Notes: generated from the letters alone by a model not told the origin. DNA of 38,028 bases from Actinomycetales bacterium (GCA_016710385.1 JADJVX010000003.1:1-38028), one strand, 5' to 3'. Shown: positions 7,592 through 16,085, counted from the first letter of the stretch. Made by a program: numbers and translations.

Positions 7592-9961
7592 CTACCGGTG
7601 GGTGAGGTCGAGCGCGGCGCCCACGATGCTGTCGGTGTCGAGGCCGTGATAGCGGTAGACGCTCTCCAGGTCACCGGACTGGCCGAACTCGGTCACCCCC
7701 AGGTGCACGGCAGGGGTCTGCGTCACCGCAGCGAGGAAGGCCAGCGTGTGCGGGTGCCCGTCCAGGAGGGTGACCAGCGGTGCGCTGCGCTCGCGGGGGA
7801 AGAGCGCGTCGAGGATCGCTGTCGGGTGCGCGCCTCGCCCGCGGCGGGCCTGATGGGCGCGGAAGAGCAGGTCGGCACTCGTGATGCAGACGACGTCGGT
7901 CGGTATGCCGGCCGCGTCCAGTCGATCTGCAGCGGCGAGCGCCTCCGGAGTGGGTGCCCCCATAACGGCGATCGTGACGGCGGGCTGCGCCACCCGACGC
8001 AGGGCGTACCCGCCGGCGACGACCTGCTGGCGACGGCGTTCGCGACCGGCTGGGTCGGTGGGCACCGCGGCCAGCCCCTGGTCGATGGCCCGCGTCGACA
8101 ACCGTAGGTAGGCCGAGCCGCCGTCCGGCCGCCCGAGCCGGCCCATGGCCGCGAGCAGGCACCATTCGGTGTCGATGGCAAAGGCCGGCTCGTATGCCGT
8201 GCAGCCGGGCTGCTCCAACCCGATCGACGGGGTGACGATCGACTGATGCGCCCCACCCTCGGGAGCCAGGGTGACCCCCGAAGGCGTGCCGACGAGGATC
8301 GACTGCCCACCGGCATACATCCCGAACGACCATGGCTCCAGCGCCCTGGTGACGAACGGGTCGTAGACGACCCCGATGGGCAACAGCGGTTGTCCCCAGC
8401 GGTCCCAGGTCGTGCCGAGTTCGCCGAGCAGACAGACCAGGTTGGTCTCGGCGATGCCGAGCTCGATGTGCTGACCGGTCGGTCGCTCGCGCCAGTGCAG
8501 GATCGTCTCGCCGTCGTCGGCGAACCAGTCGGTGCGCTCGGCGACCGACCAGACTCCGTGCTTGTTGACCCAGCCGCCGAGGTTGGTGCTCGAGCTGACG
8601 TCGGGTGCGACGGTGACGATGCGGCGGCCGACGTCCGGGGCGGCGCGGGAGACCTCCATGAGGGTGCGCCCCAGGGCGGTCTGCGTGTTGGTCCGGCCGG
8701 TCATCGTGCGGCCGAGGTCGGTGGGGACCACGGGCGGGGCGGCGACCTCGACAGGGTCACGGCGCAGCCGGGCGGCCGCCTGCAGACACGCCTGGGCCAC
8801 GGCCGAGCCGGGAGCCGGCCGGACCCACGGGGTGTCCAGGTCGCGGCCCAGCCGGGCGGCGAGTTCGCGCATTTGCGCCTCGGTGAGCAGTGCCGAGTGG
8901 TTCTGCGGGTGCCCTTCGGTGGGCAGTCCATAGCCCTTGACGGTGTAGGCGATGATCGCCGTGGGCCGAGTGTCGTCGATGGCCGCGAAGGTGCGCCTCA
9001 GCGCCTCGTGGTCGTGACCGCCGAGCCGGCGCAGCGCCGCGTGGACGGTCGCCGCGTCGTGCCCGGCGAGGAACTCCCGCAGCGCCTCGGCGTCGGGGCC
9101 GTCGCCGGGCAAGAGGGCGAGCATTTGCTCGGGGGTGCGGCGCAATAGCCGCTGGTATTCCGCATTGCCCATACCGTCGATCCGGCGGCGCAGCGCGTCG
9201 CCTCCAGGGGCAGCGAACAACGCCTCGAGTGCGGCCCCGTATTTGACGGTCAAGACTTGCCATCCGGCTGCCTCGAAGATCGCCTCGAGGCGGCCCGACC
9301 CCATGGTGGGCAGCACCCGGTCCAGTGACTGCCGGTTGAAGTCGATGAGCCACACGACCTCGCCGAGGCCCGCGACGGTGGGATCGAGCACCGCCTCCCA
9401 GACCGCGCCCTCGTCGAGCTCGGCGTCGCCGACCAGGCTGTATTGCCGCCCGATCCGCTGCGGCGAGACGACACTGTCGACGTACCGCTTGGCGATGGCT
9501 CCCCAGATCGGGGCGGTGGCCCCGATGCCGACCGACCCCGTCGAGTAGTCGGCCGGCACCGGGTCCTTCAGCCGGGACGGGTAGCTCTGCAGCCCGCCGA
9601 ACTGGCGCAGCGTCGTGAGGTGCTCCTCGTCGAGCTGACCGAGCAGGTATTCGATGGCATGCAGCACCGGGGAGGCGTGCGGCTTGACCGACACCCGGTC
9701 GTCGCTGCGCAGGTGTTCCAGGTAGAGGCTCGTCATGAGCGTGACCATCGACGCGCTCGATGCCTGGTGGCCGCCGACCTTCATGCCGGACGGGTTGGGA
9801 CGCACCCGGTTGGCATGGTCGACGATGGCCACCGCCAACCACAGCACGAGATCGTCGATCTCGGCCAAGACGTCCAGTGCCGGTGTCGGCGGCGCGGGTG
9901 CGGGGTTGTGGGGGTTGTGGGGGTTGTGGGGGTTGTGGGGCGCCGTCTGGATCTCGGTCAC
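7592..9961 (-). CDS. transketolase-like thiamine-diphosphate enzyme related to pyruvate dehydrogenase E1 (AceE)
   Basis: About 789 residues. The first third is a TPP-binding domain with the GDG-type motif GDAELDEGAVWEAV followed after about 30 residues by DFNRQSLD, as in AceE. The N-terminal NPSGMKVGGHQASS and KPHASPVLHA are also AceE/transketolase-like. The middle domain has the catalytic-Glu region QHIELGIAETN and a GVTLAPEGGAHQS loop. The C-terminal domain ends in VTEFGQSGDLESVYRYHG. AceE is usually ~890 residues, so this is a shorter paralogue and is not next to E2 or E3 genes. GTG 9961 overlaps the acdS stop as GTGA, implying translational coupling; GTG 9973 is also possible. I infer it acts on the 2-oxobutyrate made by AcdS. 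Confidence 0.85.
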   Translation of the reverse strand: MTEIQTAPHNPHNPHNPHNPAPAPPTPALDVLAEIDDLVLWLAVAIVDHANRVRPNPSGMKVGGHQASSASMVTLMTSLYLEHLRSDDRVSVKPHASPVLHAIEYLLGQLDEEHLTTLRQFGGLQSYPSRLKDPVPADYSTGSVGIGATAPIWGAIAKRYVDSVVSPQRIGRQYSLVGDAELDEGAVWEAVLDPTVAGLGEVVWLIDFNRQSLDRVLPTMGSGRLEAIFEAAGWQVLTVKYGAALEALFAAPGGDALRRRIDGMGNAEYQRLLRRTPEQMLALLPGDGPDAEALREFLAGHDAATVHAALRRLGGHDHEALRRTFAAIDDTRPTAIIAYTVKGYGLPTEGHPQNHSALLTEAQMRELAARLGRDLDTPWVRPAPGSAVAQACLQAAARLRRDPVEVAAPPVVPTDLGRTMTGRTNTQTALGRTLMEVSRAAPDVGRRIVTVAPDVSSSTNLGGWVNKHGVWSVAERTDWFADDGETILHWRERPTGQHIELGIAETNLVCLLGELGTTWDRWGQPLLPIGVVYDPFVTRALEPWSFGMYAGGQSILVGTPSGVTLAPEGGAHQSIVTPSIGLEQPGCTAYEPAFAIDTEWCLLAAMGRLGRPDGGSAYLRLSTRAIDQGLAAVPTDPAGRERRRQQVVAGGYALRRVAQPAVTIAVMGAPTPEALAAADRLDAAGIPTDVVCITSADLLFRAHQARRGRGAHPTAILDALFPRERSAPLVTLLDGHPHTLAFLAAVTQTPAVHLGVTEFGQSGDLESVYRYHGLDTDSIVGAALDLTHR
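9902..9940 (-). repeat. 9-bp tandem repeat (four copies) encoding His-Asn-Pro
   Basis: The plus strand shows TTGTGGGGG repeated at 9-base spacing (TT at 9906, 9915, 9924 and 9933). On the coding strand this gives four consecutive His-Asn-Pro triplets near residue 10 of the AceE-like enzyme. A change in copy number keeps the frame, so the repeat would vary only the length of a disordered N-terminal tail. Confidence 0.85.
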
Positions 9962-10983
9962 TTCGGATCCCACAGCGAGTGATAGGCGTTGATCGCCGGC
10001 TGACCGCCGAGGTGGGCGTACAGGACGTTCGAGGTCGCGGGGATGTCCTGGGCCTTGACGAGGTCGATGAGGCCGGCGAGTGACTTGCCCTCGTAGACCG
10101 GGTCGGTGATCATCGCCTCGAGCTGAGCACCCAGGGCGATGGCCTCCATCGTGGAGTCGACCGGTATGCCGTAGAGGTCACCGGCCCAGCCCTCCAGGAC
10201 CTGGATCTCGTCGTCGCGCAGGTCACGGCCGAGTTCGATGAGCTCAGCGGTATGCCGTGCGATCCGGGCAACCTGGTCGCGGGTCTTGTCCAGCGTCGCC
10301 GAAGCGTCGATGCCCAGGACTCGGCGCTTGATGCCAGTGAGGTCCTCGAGGGCGGCGAAGCCGGCGATCATGCCGGCATGGGTCGAACCGGTGACCGTGC
10401 ACACGATGATGGTGTCGAAGTGCACGCCGAGCGCCTTCTCCTGCTCGGCCACCTCGAAGGCCCAGTTGGCGAAGCCGAGCCCACCGAGGGGGTGCTCACT
10501 GGCGCCCGCGGGGATCGGGTAGGGCTTGCCGCCGGCGGCCTCGACCTCGGCCAGCGCTTCCTTCCAGGAGTCGCGGATGCCGATGTCGAAGCCGTGCGGG
10601 TCGAGGCGCGAGTCGGCGCCCATCATCCGGGAGAGCAGGATGTTGCCGACCTGGTCGTTCGTCGGGTCGTCCCACGGGACCCACTTCTCCTGGACGAGGC
10701 GGCACTTCATGCCCAGGTGAGCGGCGACGGCCGCGACCTGGCGGGTGTGGTTGCTCTGGTAGCCACCGATCGACACGAGGGTGTCGGCGCCGCTGGCCAG
10801 CGCGTCGGGGACGATGTATTCGAGCTTGCGGACCTTGTTGCCGCCGAAGGCCAGACCGCTGTTGCAGTCCTCGCGCTTGGCCCAGACCTGGGCGCCCCCG
10901 AGGTGATCAGACAGCCGCCGCAGGTGGTGGATCGGGCTCGGGCCGAAGGTGAGCTGGTGGCGGGGGAACTGGTCGAGCTTCAT
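9958..10983 (-). CDS. acdS: 1-aminocyclopropane-1-carboxylate deaminase
   Basis: A 341-residue PLP enzyme that opens ACC, the plant ethylene precursor, to 2-oxobutyrate and ammonia in the cytoplasm. It aligns end to end with Pseudomonas AcdS: LTFGPSPIHHL, AKREDCNSGLAFGGNKVRKLEY with the PLP lysine at 50, SIGGYQSNHTRQVAA with Ser77, PIPAGASEHPLGGLGF, VTGSTHAGM, and TDPVYEGKS with Tyr297 and Glu298. Glu298 and Leu325 (YAHLGG) correspond to the Glu and Leu that separate true ACC deaminases from D-cysteine desulfhydrases, so the substrate call is well supported. AAGGAG (plus strand 10991-10996) lies seven bases before the ATG. A GntR gene lies 66 bases upstream and the TPP enzyme overlaps downstream. 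Confidence 0.96.
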   Translation of the reverse strand: MKLDQFPRHQLTFGPSPIHHLRRLSDHLGGAQVWAKREDCNSGLAFGGNKVRKLEYIVPDALASGADTLVSIGGYQSNHTRQVAAVAAHLGMKCRLVQEKWVPWDDPTNDQVGNILLSRMMGADSRLDPHGFDIGIRDSWKEALAEVEAAGGKPYPIPAGASEHPLGGLGFANWAFEVAEQEKALGVHFDTIIVCTVTGSTHAGMIAGFAALEDLTGIKRRVLGIDASATLDKTRDQVARIARHTAELIELGRDLRDDEIQVLEGWAGDLYGIPVDSTMEAIALGAQLEAMITDPVYEGKSLAGLIDLVKAQDIPATSNVLYAHLGGQPAINAYHSLWDPK

Positions 10984-11049
10984 GGGGGATCTCCTTGTCT
11001 TGCAGGGATTCTCGCGGGGGGTGGTGCGGTGCGGCTGAGCGGTGGTGCG

Positions 11050-11697
11050 TTACAGCAGGGCCTGCAGGCCGTCCCAGGTCCGGTCGCTCACATCTGCTGC
11101 GGCGGTGGCCTCCCCGGCTTGGCAGAGGTCGACGAGCCGGGCATGCAGGTCGACCGAGCCCCGGCCGGCATGTGAGGCGAACCGGAGCCGCTCGAGCCGG
11201 CGGATCGCTGGGGTGAACTGGTCGAGCACGGCGGCGAGCGCCGCGTTGCCGGCCAGCTCGACGAGCACGCCGTGGAAGTCGTCGTCGGCGTGCAGGGCGG
11301 CCTCGACATCGCCGAGCTCGATGGCGGCGCGAAAGCGCTCATTCGCCGCGCGCATCTCGGCCAGGTGCGCAGGGGTGACCTGGGCGATCGCGGTCGTCAC
11401 GGCAAGCCGGTGCATTGCCGCGACGACGGCCTGGGCGTCGCGAATGGCGGCGGGGTCGATGGCCGCGATCCGGGTGCTGCGCCCCGGAGTGGCTTCGACC
11501 AGGCCAGCGTCCGCGAGCTTGAGCAGGGCTTCGCGCACCGGGGTCCTGGAGACCCCGAGCCAGGAGGCCAACTCTTGATCGCGCACGACCTCACCGGGTG
11601 CGAGCGTGCCGTCGATGATCGCGGTCTGCAGCTGGGCATGCACGCCCTGGCGCAGCAACGGCGGCCGGATGTCGGTTCGACGGGTGGGAACGGGCAT
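11050..11697 (-). CDS. GntR-family (FCD/FadR-type) transcriptional regulator of the acdS operon
   Basis: 215 residues from ATG 11697 (MPVPTRRTD); the frame is open to 11733 but the added residues overlap the promoter. The N-terminal winged helix is clear: LLRQGVHAQLQTAIIDGTLAPGE, then VVRDQELASWLGVSRTPVREAL and LVEATPGRSTRIA. The C-terminal helical FCD ligand domain follows (ANERFRAAIELGD, DDFHGVLVELAGN, RLERLRFASH, with Asp and His residues typical of the metal site). It is the first gene of a GntR-acdS-TPP enzyme row on the minus strand, the usual position of acdS regulators in actinobacteria. It probably senses ACC, 2-oxobutyrate or a related acid; this last point is inference. Confidence 0.9.
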   Translation of the reverse strand: MPVPTRRTDIRPPLLRQGVHAQLQTAIIDGTLAPGEVVRDQELASWLGVSRTPVREALLKLADAGLVEATPGRSTRIAAIDPAAIRDAQAVVAAMHRLAVTTAIAQVTPAHLAEMRAANERFRAAIELGDVEAALHADDDFHGVLVELAGNAALAAVLDQFTPAIRRLERLRFASHAGRGSVDLHARLVDLCQAGEATAAADVSDRTWDGLQALL

Positions 11698-11700
11698 GTC

Positions 11701-11733
11701 CAATATATTGCATGCAGTCAGCGGGGTGGTCAA
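11701..11733 (-). promoter_or_regulatory. candidate leaderless promoter and operator of the GntR-acdS operon
   Basis: On the minus strand TTGACC (plus 11728-11733) and TATATT (plus 11702-11707) lie 20 bases apart, a long but possible spacer. TATATT ends four bases before the regulator's ATG, which would put the transcription start at or next to the start codon, with no ribosome-binding site visible. Two perfect palindromes overlap here: CAATATATTG (11701-11710) and TGCATGCA (11709-11716). They form an AT-rich island in GC-rich DNA and are a natural site for autorepression by the GntR protein. Confidence 0.45.
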
Positions 11734-11760
11734 GGGGTTGACCGGCTTCGGGGAGGGAAG

Positions 11761-11798
11761 CCGCGCTCCGCTGAGGGTCCAACCTCAGCGGAGCGCGG
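11761..11798 (-). terminator. 16-bp perfect hairpin downstream of fbiD
   Basis: CCGCGCTCCGCTGAGG (11761-11776) and its exact complement (11783-11798) enclose a six-base loop. It begins 56 bases past the fbiD stop and lies just before the divergently placed regulatory region of the GntR gene. There is no T-run, which is common for actinobacterial terminators. A partial third copy, CCAACCTCAGCG, follows at about 11799. Confidence 0.7.
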
Positions 11799-11854
11799 CC
11801 AACCTCAGCGAACTACCCCACGATCAGCGCTTCTCGGTCAAGCTCGGGCTCGGG

Positions 11855-12550
11855 TCAGCCGGTGGCCGGCAGCCCGCCGTCGCGCAGAACGGCCGCGGTG
11901 GCAGCGCCCAGGCCGAGCACGGCGGCCGCGCGCAAGTCGGCGACGGTGTCGACGTCGTGGCGCGCGCGGACGGGAGGTGCCGGGACGGCATACAGGCCCA
12001 TGCCGGTATGCCGTGCGGCCGAGTCCGCGCCGTAGCCGGTGACGACCGGCTGGCCGGCCGCGAAGAGGGTCATCGTGGTGCCAGCGCCCGAGCGATCGGG
12101 GACGAAGGCGGCGGTGTGCCCGGCGGCCAGGCGGAGCACCTCGGTGACGTCGGCCGGGCGCAGGCAGGGCAGGTCGGCCGGGGTGATGAGGACCCCCGTG
12201 GGGGGGATGGCGCGGGCAGAGCGGGCCACGGCGTCCGCGATCGCGGCGTCGAGGGAGGCGGTGCGATCGGGCACGACGAGCGCGCTGCGCTGGGTGGCGA
12301 GTGCAGCGACATCGGGGTCGGCGGTGATGACGACGACCGCCGCGACGTCGAGACACGCCAGCAGTGCGTCGAGGGTGTCGGTGGCGAAGGCCAGGGCGAG
12401 TTGGCGGCGATCGCGGCGCGGCAGGGCCAGGCGGGACTTGGCCAGGTCGAGAGCCTTGACCGGCACGATGGCGGTGACCCGCGACGGGCGGCCGGGCACC
12501 GCATACCCGCTGGTGGCGTCCGGGGAGGTGGGGTTCGCCGGCGCGCTCAT
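11855..12550 (-). CDS. fbiD: phosphoenolpyruvate/2-phospholactate guanylyltransferase of F420 biosynthesis
   Basis: A 231-residue CofC/FbiD-family nucleotidyltransferase that activates phosphoenolpyruvate (mycobacterial type) or 2-phospho-L-lactate with GTP, the first step of F420 assembly. Motifs: AIVPVKALDLAKSRLA (the GTP-binding start of the family), AVVVITADPDVAALA, ASLDAAIADAVARS, GVLITPADLPCLRPADV with the metal-binding Asp, and DRSGAGTTMTLFA. The end reads ARHDVDTVADL, also conserved. The start is ATG 12550 after a ~20-residue unstructured leader. The enzyme is cytoplasmic. It stands alone, away from fbiA/fbiB, but in the same region as fgd, which uses the cofactor. Confidence 0.93.
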   Translation of the reverse strand: MSAPANPTSPDATSGYAVPGRPSRVTAIVPVKALDLAKSRLALPRRDRRQLALAFATDTLDALLACLDVAAVVVITADPDVAALATQRSALVVPDRTASLDAAIADAVARSARAIPPTGVLITPADLPCLRPADVTEVLRLAAGHTAAFVPDRSGAGTTMTLFAAGQPVVTGYGADSAARHTGMGLYAVPAPPVRARHDVDTVADLRAAAVLGLGAATAAVLRDGGLPATG

Positions 12551-12698
12551 CCGCGGCCCCGAAGGCCCGCGTGCGCAACGACCGACACGTCAGGAGCTTT
12601 GGCGTCCTGGCCGCGGTTGGGCTGCGCTGCGCTCACCCGTGATGGGTACCACACAACAGGTAGGCAAACCACTGCAGGGTCCGCGGCCTGGGATCGCG

Positions 12699-13718
12699 TC
12701 AGCCGGTGAGGTGCCGGACCGTCCGCCAGGATGGGTCGGGGTGCGCTTGCACCGTGAGACTGCGGCTGTCGGCCCAGGCCGCGAGGGCCGCGTCGACGTT
12801 CTGGTCTTGGCCGTCGGTGTAGGCGTGGATCTGCCTGGAGCCTTGCTGCGACTCGTGACCGATGAGGATGCCGCGCCGGCCGAGGAGCGCGTCGAGTTCC
12901 TCCTCGAGGCCGCGGAGGTGTTGGAGGGTCGCGTCGTCGCGGGGCAGCCCGTTGGCCTGCGCGGCATACGGAACCGTCACGAGCTGGTGCCGGTCGAAGG
13001 TGGGGTGATCGATCCACCGCACGCCGCTGCGGAAGATCGCCAGGCCCGGTGCGCCGTTCGCACCGGTGAACTCGGCGGCCGCCCAGGCTTGCGGATCACG
13101 TCGGCGAGCCAGCTCGGCGACCTGCTCGCGCAACTCGGCCCCGGTGACGCCGTTGCCCGGCGGCGCGGTGAGCGTCTCGACGTGGCCGAGCCAGCGTTCG
13201 ACGTCGTCCTCGCCCAGGAGCCAGTCGAGGACGAGGAACATGATCTGCCCACGGAGGTCCTCGGGCAACGCAGCAGCAAGGTATGCCGGGTGGTAAACGC
13301 CCACGTGCACGCGCTGCTGAGCGTCGTCGACCTCGACCCGAAACCGGGTCAAGGCGAGGTCGAGCTCGGCGCCGCCGATCTGCAGGGTCTGGTCGAGAGC
13401 GCCCGGGTCGGCCGCCTGACTGGACCGGAACTCCCAGGTCGCATCGGGGGCGGGTGCCGCACGCAGCCAGCGTTCGGCCGTGGGCCGGAGTTCGGCGATG
13501 CCGCCCGCGGAGACGGTGAGGCAGTGTTCGGCAGCGGCACCCTTGCCGAAGTGCCAACTGAGATCGGGATGGATCCGCTCGAGGTGGCCGCTGAGGCGAT
13601 CGGTCATGGCCGAAGCCCGTCGCGGGTCGATCCCGTGTCCCTCGGTCTGCCACCACTGCCAGAACCCGGTGATGGGATGGACATCAGATGCGGGTTGCTT
13701 CTTGCGGAAGAAGGCCAT
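12699..13718 (-). CDS. DUF695-type unknown protein
   Basis: 339 residues from ATG 13718 (MAFFRKKQ); five more codons are open upstream. The N-terminal half carries FWQWWQTEGHG, DLSWHFGKG, LTVSAGGIAELRP and WEFRSSQAADPG, a combination seen in proteins that measure ~300-350 residues and end in DUF695. The C-terminal ~90 residues fit DUF695: RRGILIGHESQQG, SRQIHAYTDG and HPDPSWRTVRHL. No signal peptide or transmembrane segment. The family has no known activity. It ends 149 bases upstream of fbiD on the same strand and starts 40 bases after the nuclease gene, so the three genes may share a transcript. Confidence 0.65.
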   Translation of the reverse strand: MAFFRKKQPASDVHPITGFWQWWQTEGHGIDPRRASAMTDRLSGHLERIHPDLSWHFGKGAAAEHCLTVSAGGIAELRPTAERWLRAAPAPDATWEFRSSQAADPGALDQTLQIGGAELDLALTRFRVEVDDAQQRVHVGVYHPAYLAAALPEDLRGQIMFLVLDWLLGEDDVERWLGHVETLTAPPGNGVTGAELREQVAELARRRDPQAWAAAEFTGANGAPGLAIFRSGVRWIDHPTFDRHQLVTVPYAAQANGLPRDDATLQHLRGLEEELDALLGRRGILIGHESQQGSRQIHAYTDGQDQNVDAALAAWADSRSLTVQAHPDPSWRTVRHLTG

Positions 13719-13757
13719 GGCGAAGTGTGGCACCCCGGCGAGCGTTATCGGGCCCTG

Positions 13758-14852
13758 CTACTCCTCGTCGACCCCGAAGTGCGAGGCCAGCCGTTGCAGG
13801 GTGAACTCCTGGCGCAATTTGCAGGCGCTGTTCTGGTTGGCGAACATGCCCTTCTCCCAATACGCCTGGTCGGCGGGGACGGTCGCGAACCATCGCACCG
13901 GCACGATCCACTCCGCCATATCGTCGGTCGCCACCACGGCAGCATCGCCCTGGCCGTAGCCCCCAACCAGGGGCTGATCCGCGAGCGCGACCTGCGTCCC
14001 GTCGACCGTCACCAGCGCCGTGTCGAACCGCTGCGCCGGACCGGTCGTCTCGCCCACTGCCACATATCCGCGCCCGGGGATGCACACGTTGACCCGCGCG
14101 CCGTCGGGCAGGTCGCGCAACGTCCGCGAATACCACGGCCCACCCCCGGCCGACACGAAGCCATACGTCCGCCCGTCCTCCCACGCCCGCCCACCGGCAT
14201 ACTCGCCGAAGGAGACGAACCAGTCCCGGCCGTTCCACTCCGGGCGCGCACCGCCCTTGCCCGTATGCCGTGTGCGCACCGCCGCATCGGCGGGCTGGGT
14301 GAGCCACGAGCGGGCCAGGTAGTGCCGGTCGCCGTCTTCGAGATAGGCGAAGAAGACGGCATTGATCGGGACCCCGAAGGTCTGCAGGTAGGTGACGATG
14401 CGCTCGGACGCTGGGTCGAGGTCGGTGGCGACGATCGTCAGCCGGGGGCGCGGGTTGCGCTCGTCGAGGGCTTCGGTGCTGCCGAACGCTTCGCTGAAGA
14501 GCACTTCGAGCGCCTGCCCACGCTGGCCCAGCACGAGGGCCTTGAGGTCGTCGTCGTCGAGCGATTCGATCCAGGCGCCGTAGTCGAGCACCTGGGCGAC
14601 GACGTCGCGTGGGGTCTTGTCGCGTTTGAGTTCGAGGATGTGGAGGGTGGCCTCGGCGTCGATTGCGAGTAGGTCGATGACCTTGCCGTGATCGGTGCGC
14701 ACCTGCCGACCGATGACGAGCAGCCGCTCACCCAGCAGGGACGGATCCCGCTCCAGGTGCGCTTCGAGCGTCGCCTCCGACGGCAGGCTCGCCGCAGTGA
14801 GGCGCCTCGGGGTGTCTCCGTCGATGCGCCACATTCCCATTTCGACCGGCAT
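13758..14852 (-). CDS. NucS-like PD-(D/E)XK endonuclease-domain protein
   Basis: A 364-residue protein. Residues ~25-95 form a NucS/DUF91-type nuclease core: LEAHLERDPSLLGERLLVIGRQ, then GKVIDLLAIDAEATLHILELK with Asp60, Glu74 and Lys76 as the D...E-x-K active site, and VVAQVLDYGAWI, the helix that follows in this fold. The remaining ~260 residues contain RPRLTIVATDLDPASERIV, then a region with aromatic and Gly motifs (WFVSFGEYAGGRAWEDGRTYGF) I cannot name. True NucS (~225 residues, mismatch repair) is shorter, so this is a relative, perhaps a DNA repair or defence enzyme. Start ATG 14852. Confidence 0.75.
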   Translation of the reverse strand: MPVEMGMWRIDGDTPRRLTAASLPSEATLEAHLERDPSLLGERLLVIGRQVRTDHGKVIDLLAIDAEATLHILELKRDKTPRDVVAQVLDYGAWIESLDDDDLKALVLGQRGQALEVLFSEAFGSTEALDERNPRPRLTIVATDLDPASERIVTYLQTFGVPINAVFFAYLEDGDRHYLARSWLTQPADAAVRTRHTGKGGARPEWNGRDWFVSFGEYAGGRAWEDGRTYGFVSAGGGPWYSRTLRDLPDGARVNVCIPGRGYVAVGETTGPAQRFDTALVTVDGTQVALADQPLVGGYGQGDAAVVATDDMAEWIVPVRWFATVPADQAYWEKGMFANQNSACKLRQEFTLQRLASHFGVDEE

Positions 14853-15055
14853 GGCTGTCAGTCTCCCCGAATCGCCGGGCGTCAGGTGCTTGAGCCTTGG
14901 ATTTCTCGGAACCCTCGCTGATGGTGGCGCGGAGTGAGTATGCCGTGGACTTGTCGCCTTCCCTCTGGTCCGGCGGTCGGTCGTATCAGCGTCTCCTCGC
15001 GGGGCTCCTTTGGGGATATGTCCTTGTCCGGAGGGCCGTTGAAGGGAGTGCGATC

Positions 15056-16017
15056 ATGATCGGCAGAATCACGCTCACCCTGGACCGGGTGATCTGCGTC
15101 AGCGAAAGCGAACACGGCAGCGAGCCCTATCTGTGGCCGGTGCTCGCGTTGCTCGATGACCAAGCCGTCGTCAGAGCAGAGCGGATCAGGAGCGAGGACT
15201 CGCACCTGGTGATGGCGCGGGAGATGCGAGCGGGCCAGGAGGTGGCGGTCCCGGCCGGAGCGAGGGTGACCACCGCGGCTGCCGATCTCAGCCATCTGCT
15301 CGCGGTCGTCGTCCTCGTAGCCGTCATGGAGGCCGACGACGTGCCGGCATACGCCATGGAAGCGGGATACCGCGCGTTCGTCCAAGAGGTGCCGTCGGCA
15401 CTCAACTTCAGGACGCTGCTCAGCCTGTCGGAGCTGCAGAGGAACTGGACGCCGCCACCGACCCCGCCGAGAAGGCGAGAATCCAGGCCGAGATCACCGC
15501 GGTCAAGGCCCAAGTCCGCAACCAGTTGAACACGGCTGCCACTGCGGCGGTCAGGTCCACCATGACGTGGATCGACAAGATTCGCGTTGCCTTGGGCAGC
15601 GCGGACTCCCTCGTCGGTTCGGTCTCCACCTCCTTTAGCGCTTCTCCAGGCCAGGCGTTGGTGATCCCACCCACGCGCCTCGAGCTGACTGCGGGTGACG
15701 GCCGGGGGAACGAGTTCCGGCTCATCGGGAGCATCAAGGCCCAGCCCAATCCCATCGACCTGTGCCAGGTCGAGCGAACCGCGGTGCGCGAGGCGAGGGA
15801 CCGGCTGCGCGGACTCAACGCGCAGCTGCGGATGCTGCAGAACGAGCTCGTGCACGCATCGCCCGGCGCAAAGCCGGGCATCCGCCAGAGCATCGAGCGC
15901 CTCGGCCCGATCATCGCGGCCGCCGAGCAGGCCCTCAGGGACGCCGAGGCGCAGTTGGCGGCGTGCACTGCTCGGCCGATCCCCCCGTTCGATCCCGACC
16001 TGGGGTCCGTCCAGTAG
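15056..16017 (+). pseudogene. unknown protein split by one frameshift near 15,415
   Basis: ATG 15056 follows AGGGAG with seven bases between, so this start is well supported. The first frame reads MIGRITLTLDRVICVSES, EPYLWPVLALLDDQ and a hydrophobic helix LLAVVVLVAVMEADDVPAYA to about 15,415. After that, the meaningful frame shifts to AAEELDAATDPAEKAR, IQAEITAVKAQVRNQLN and runs through RLRGLNAQLRMLQNELVHAS and AAEQALRDAEAQLAACT to TAG 16015-16017. The second half is a helical, probably coiled-coil protein. A one-base deletion (or sequencing error) would explain the break; no slippery heptamer is visible. If joined, the product is ~320 residues. I do not recognise the family. Confidence 0.6.
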
Positions 16018-16054
16018 CGGCGTTTCCCTGCGAGGGAAGCTTTGGCGCGTGAGT

Positions 16055-16085
16055 CCGGTGGGCAGGGCCCCGCCTTGCCCACCGG
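16055..16085. terminator. strong hairpin between convergent genes
   Basis: CCGGTGGGCAGGGC (16055-16068) pairs with GCCTTGCCCACCGG (16072-16085) across a three-base loop, 13 of 14 positions Watson-Crick plus one G-T. A smaller hairpin, TTCCCT-GCG-AGGGAA, lies at 16023-16037. They sit between the plus-strand unknown gene and the minus-strand PASTA gene and can end transcripts from both sides. Confidence 0.65.

Noticed and set aside
9958..10983. D-cysteine desulfhydrase instead of ACC deaminase
   Set aside because: Glu298 and Leu325 match the residues diagnostic for true ACC deaminase.
12039..14672. 877-codon plus-strand open frame
   Set aside because: Antisense to fbiD, the DUF695 gene and the NucS-like gene; no motif, and typical of GC-rich shadow frames.
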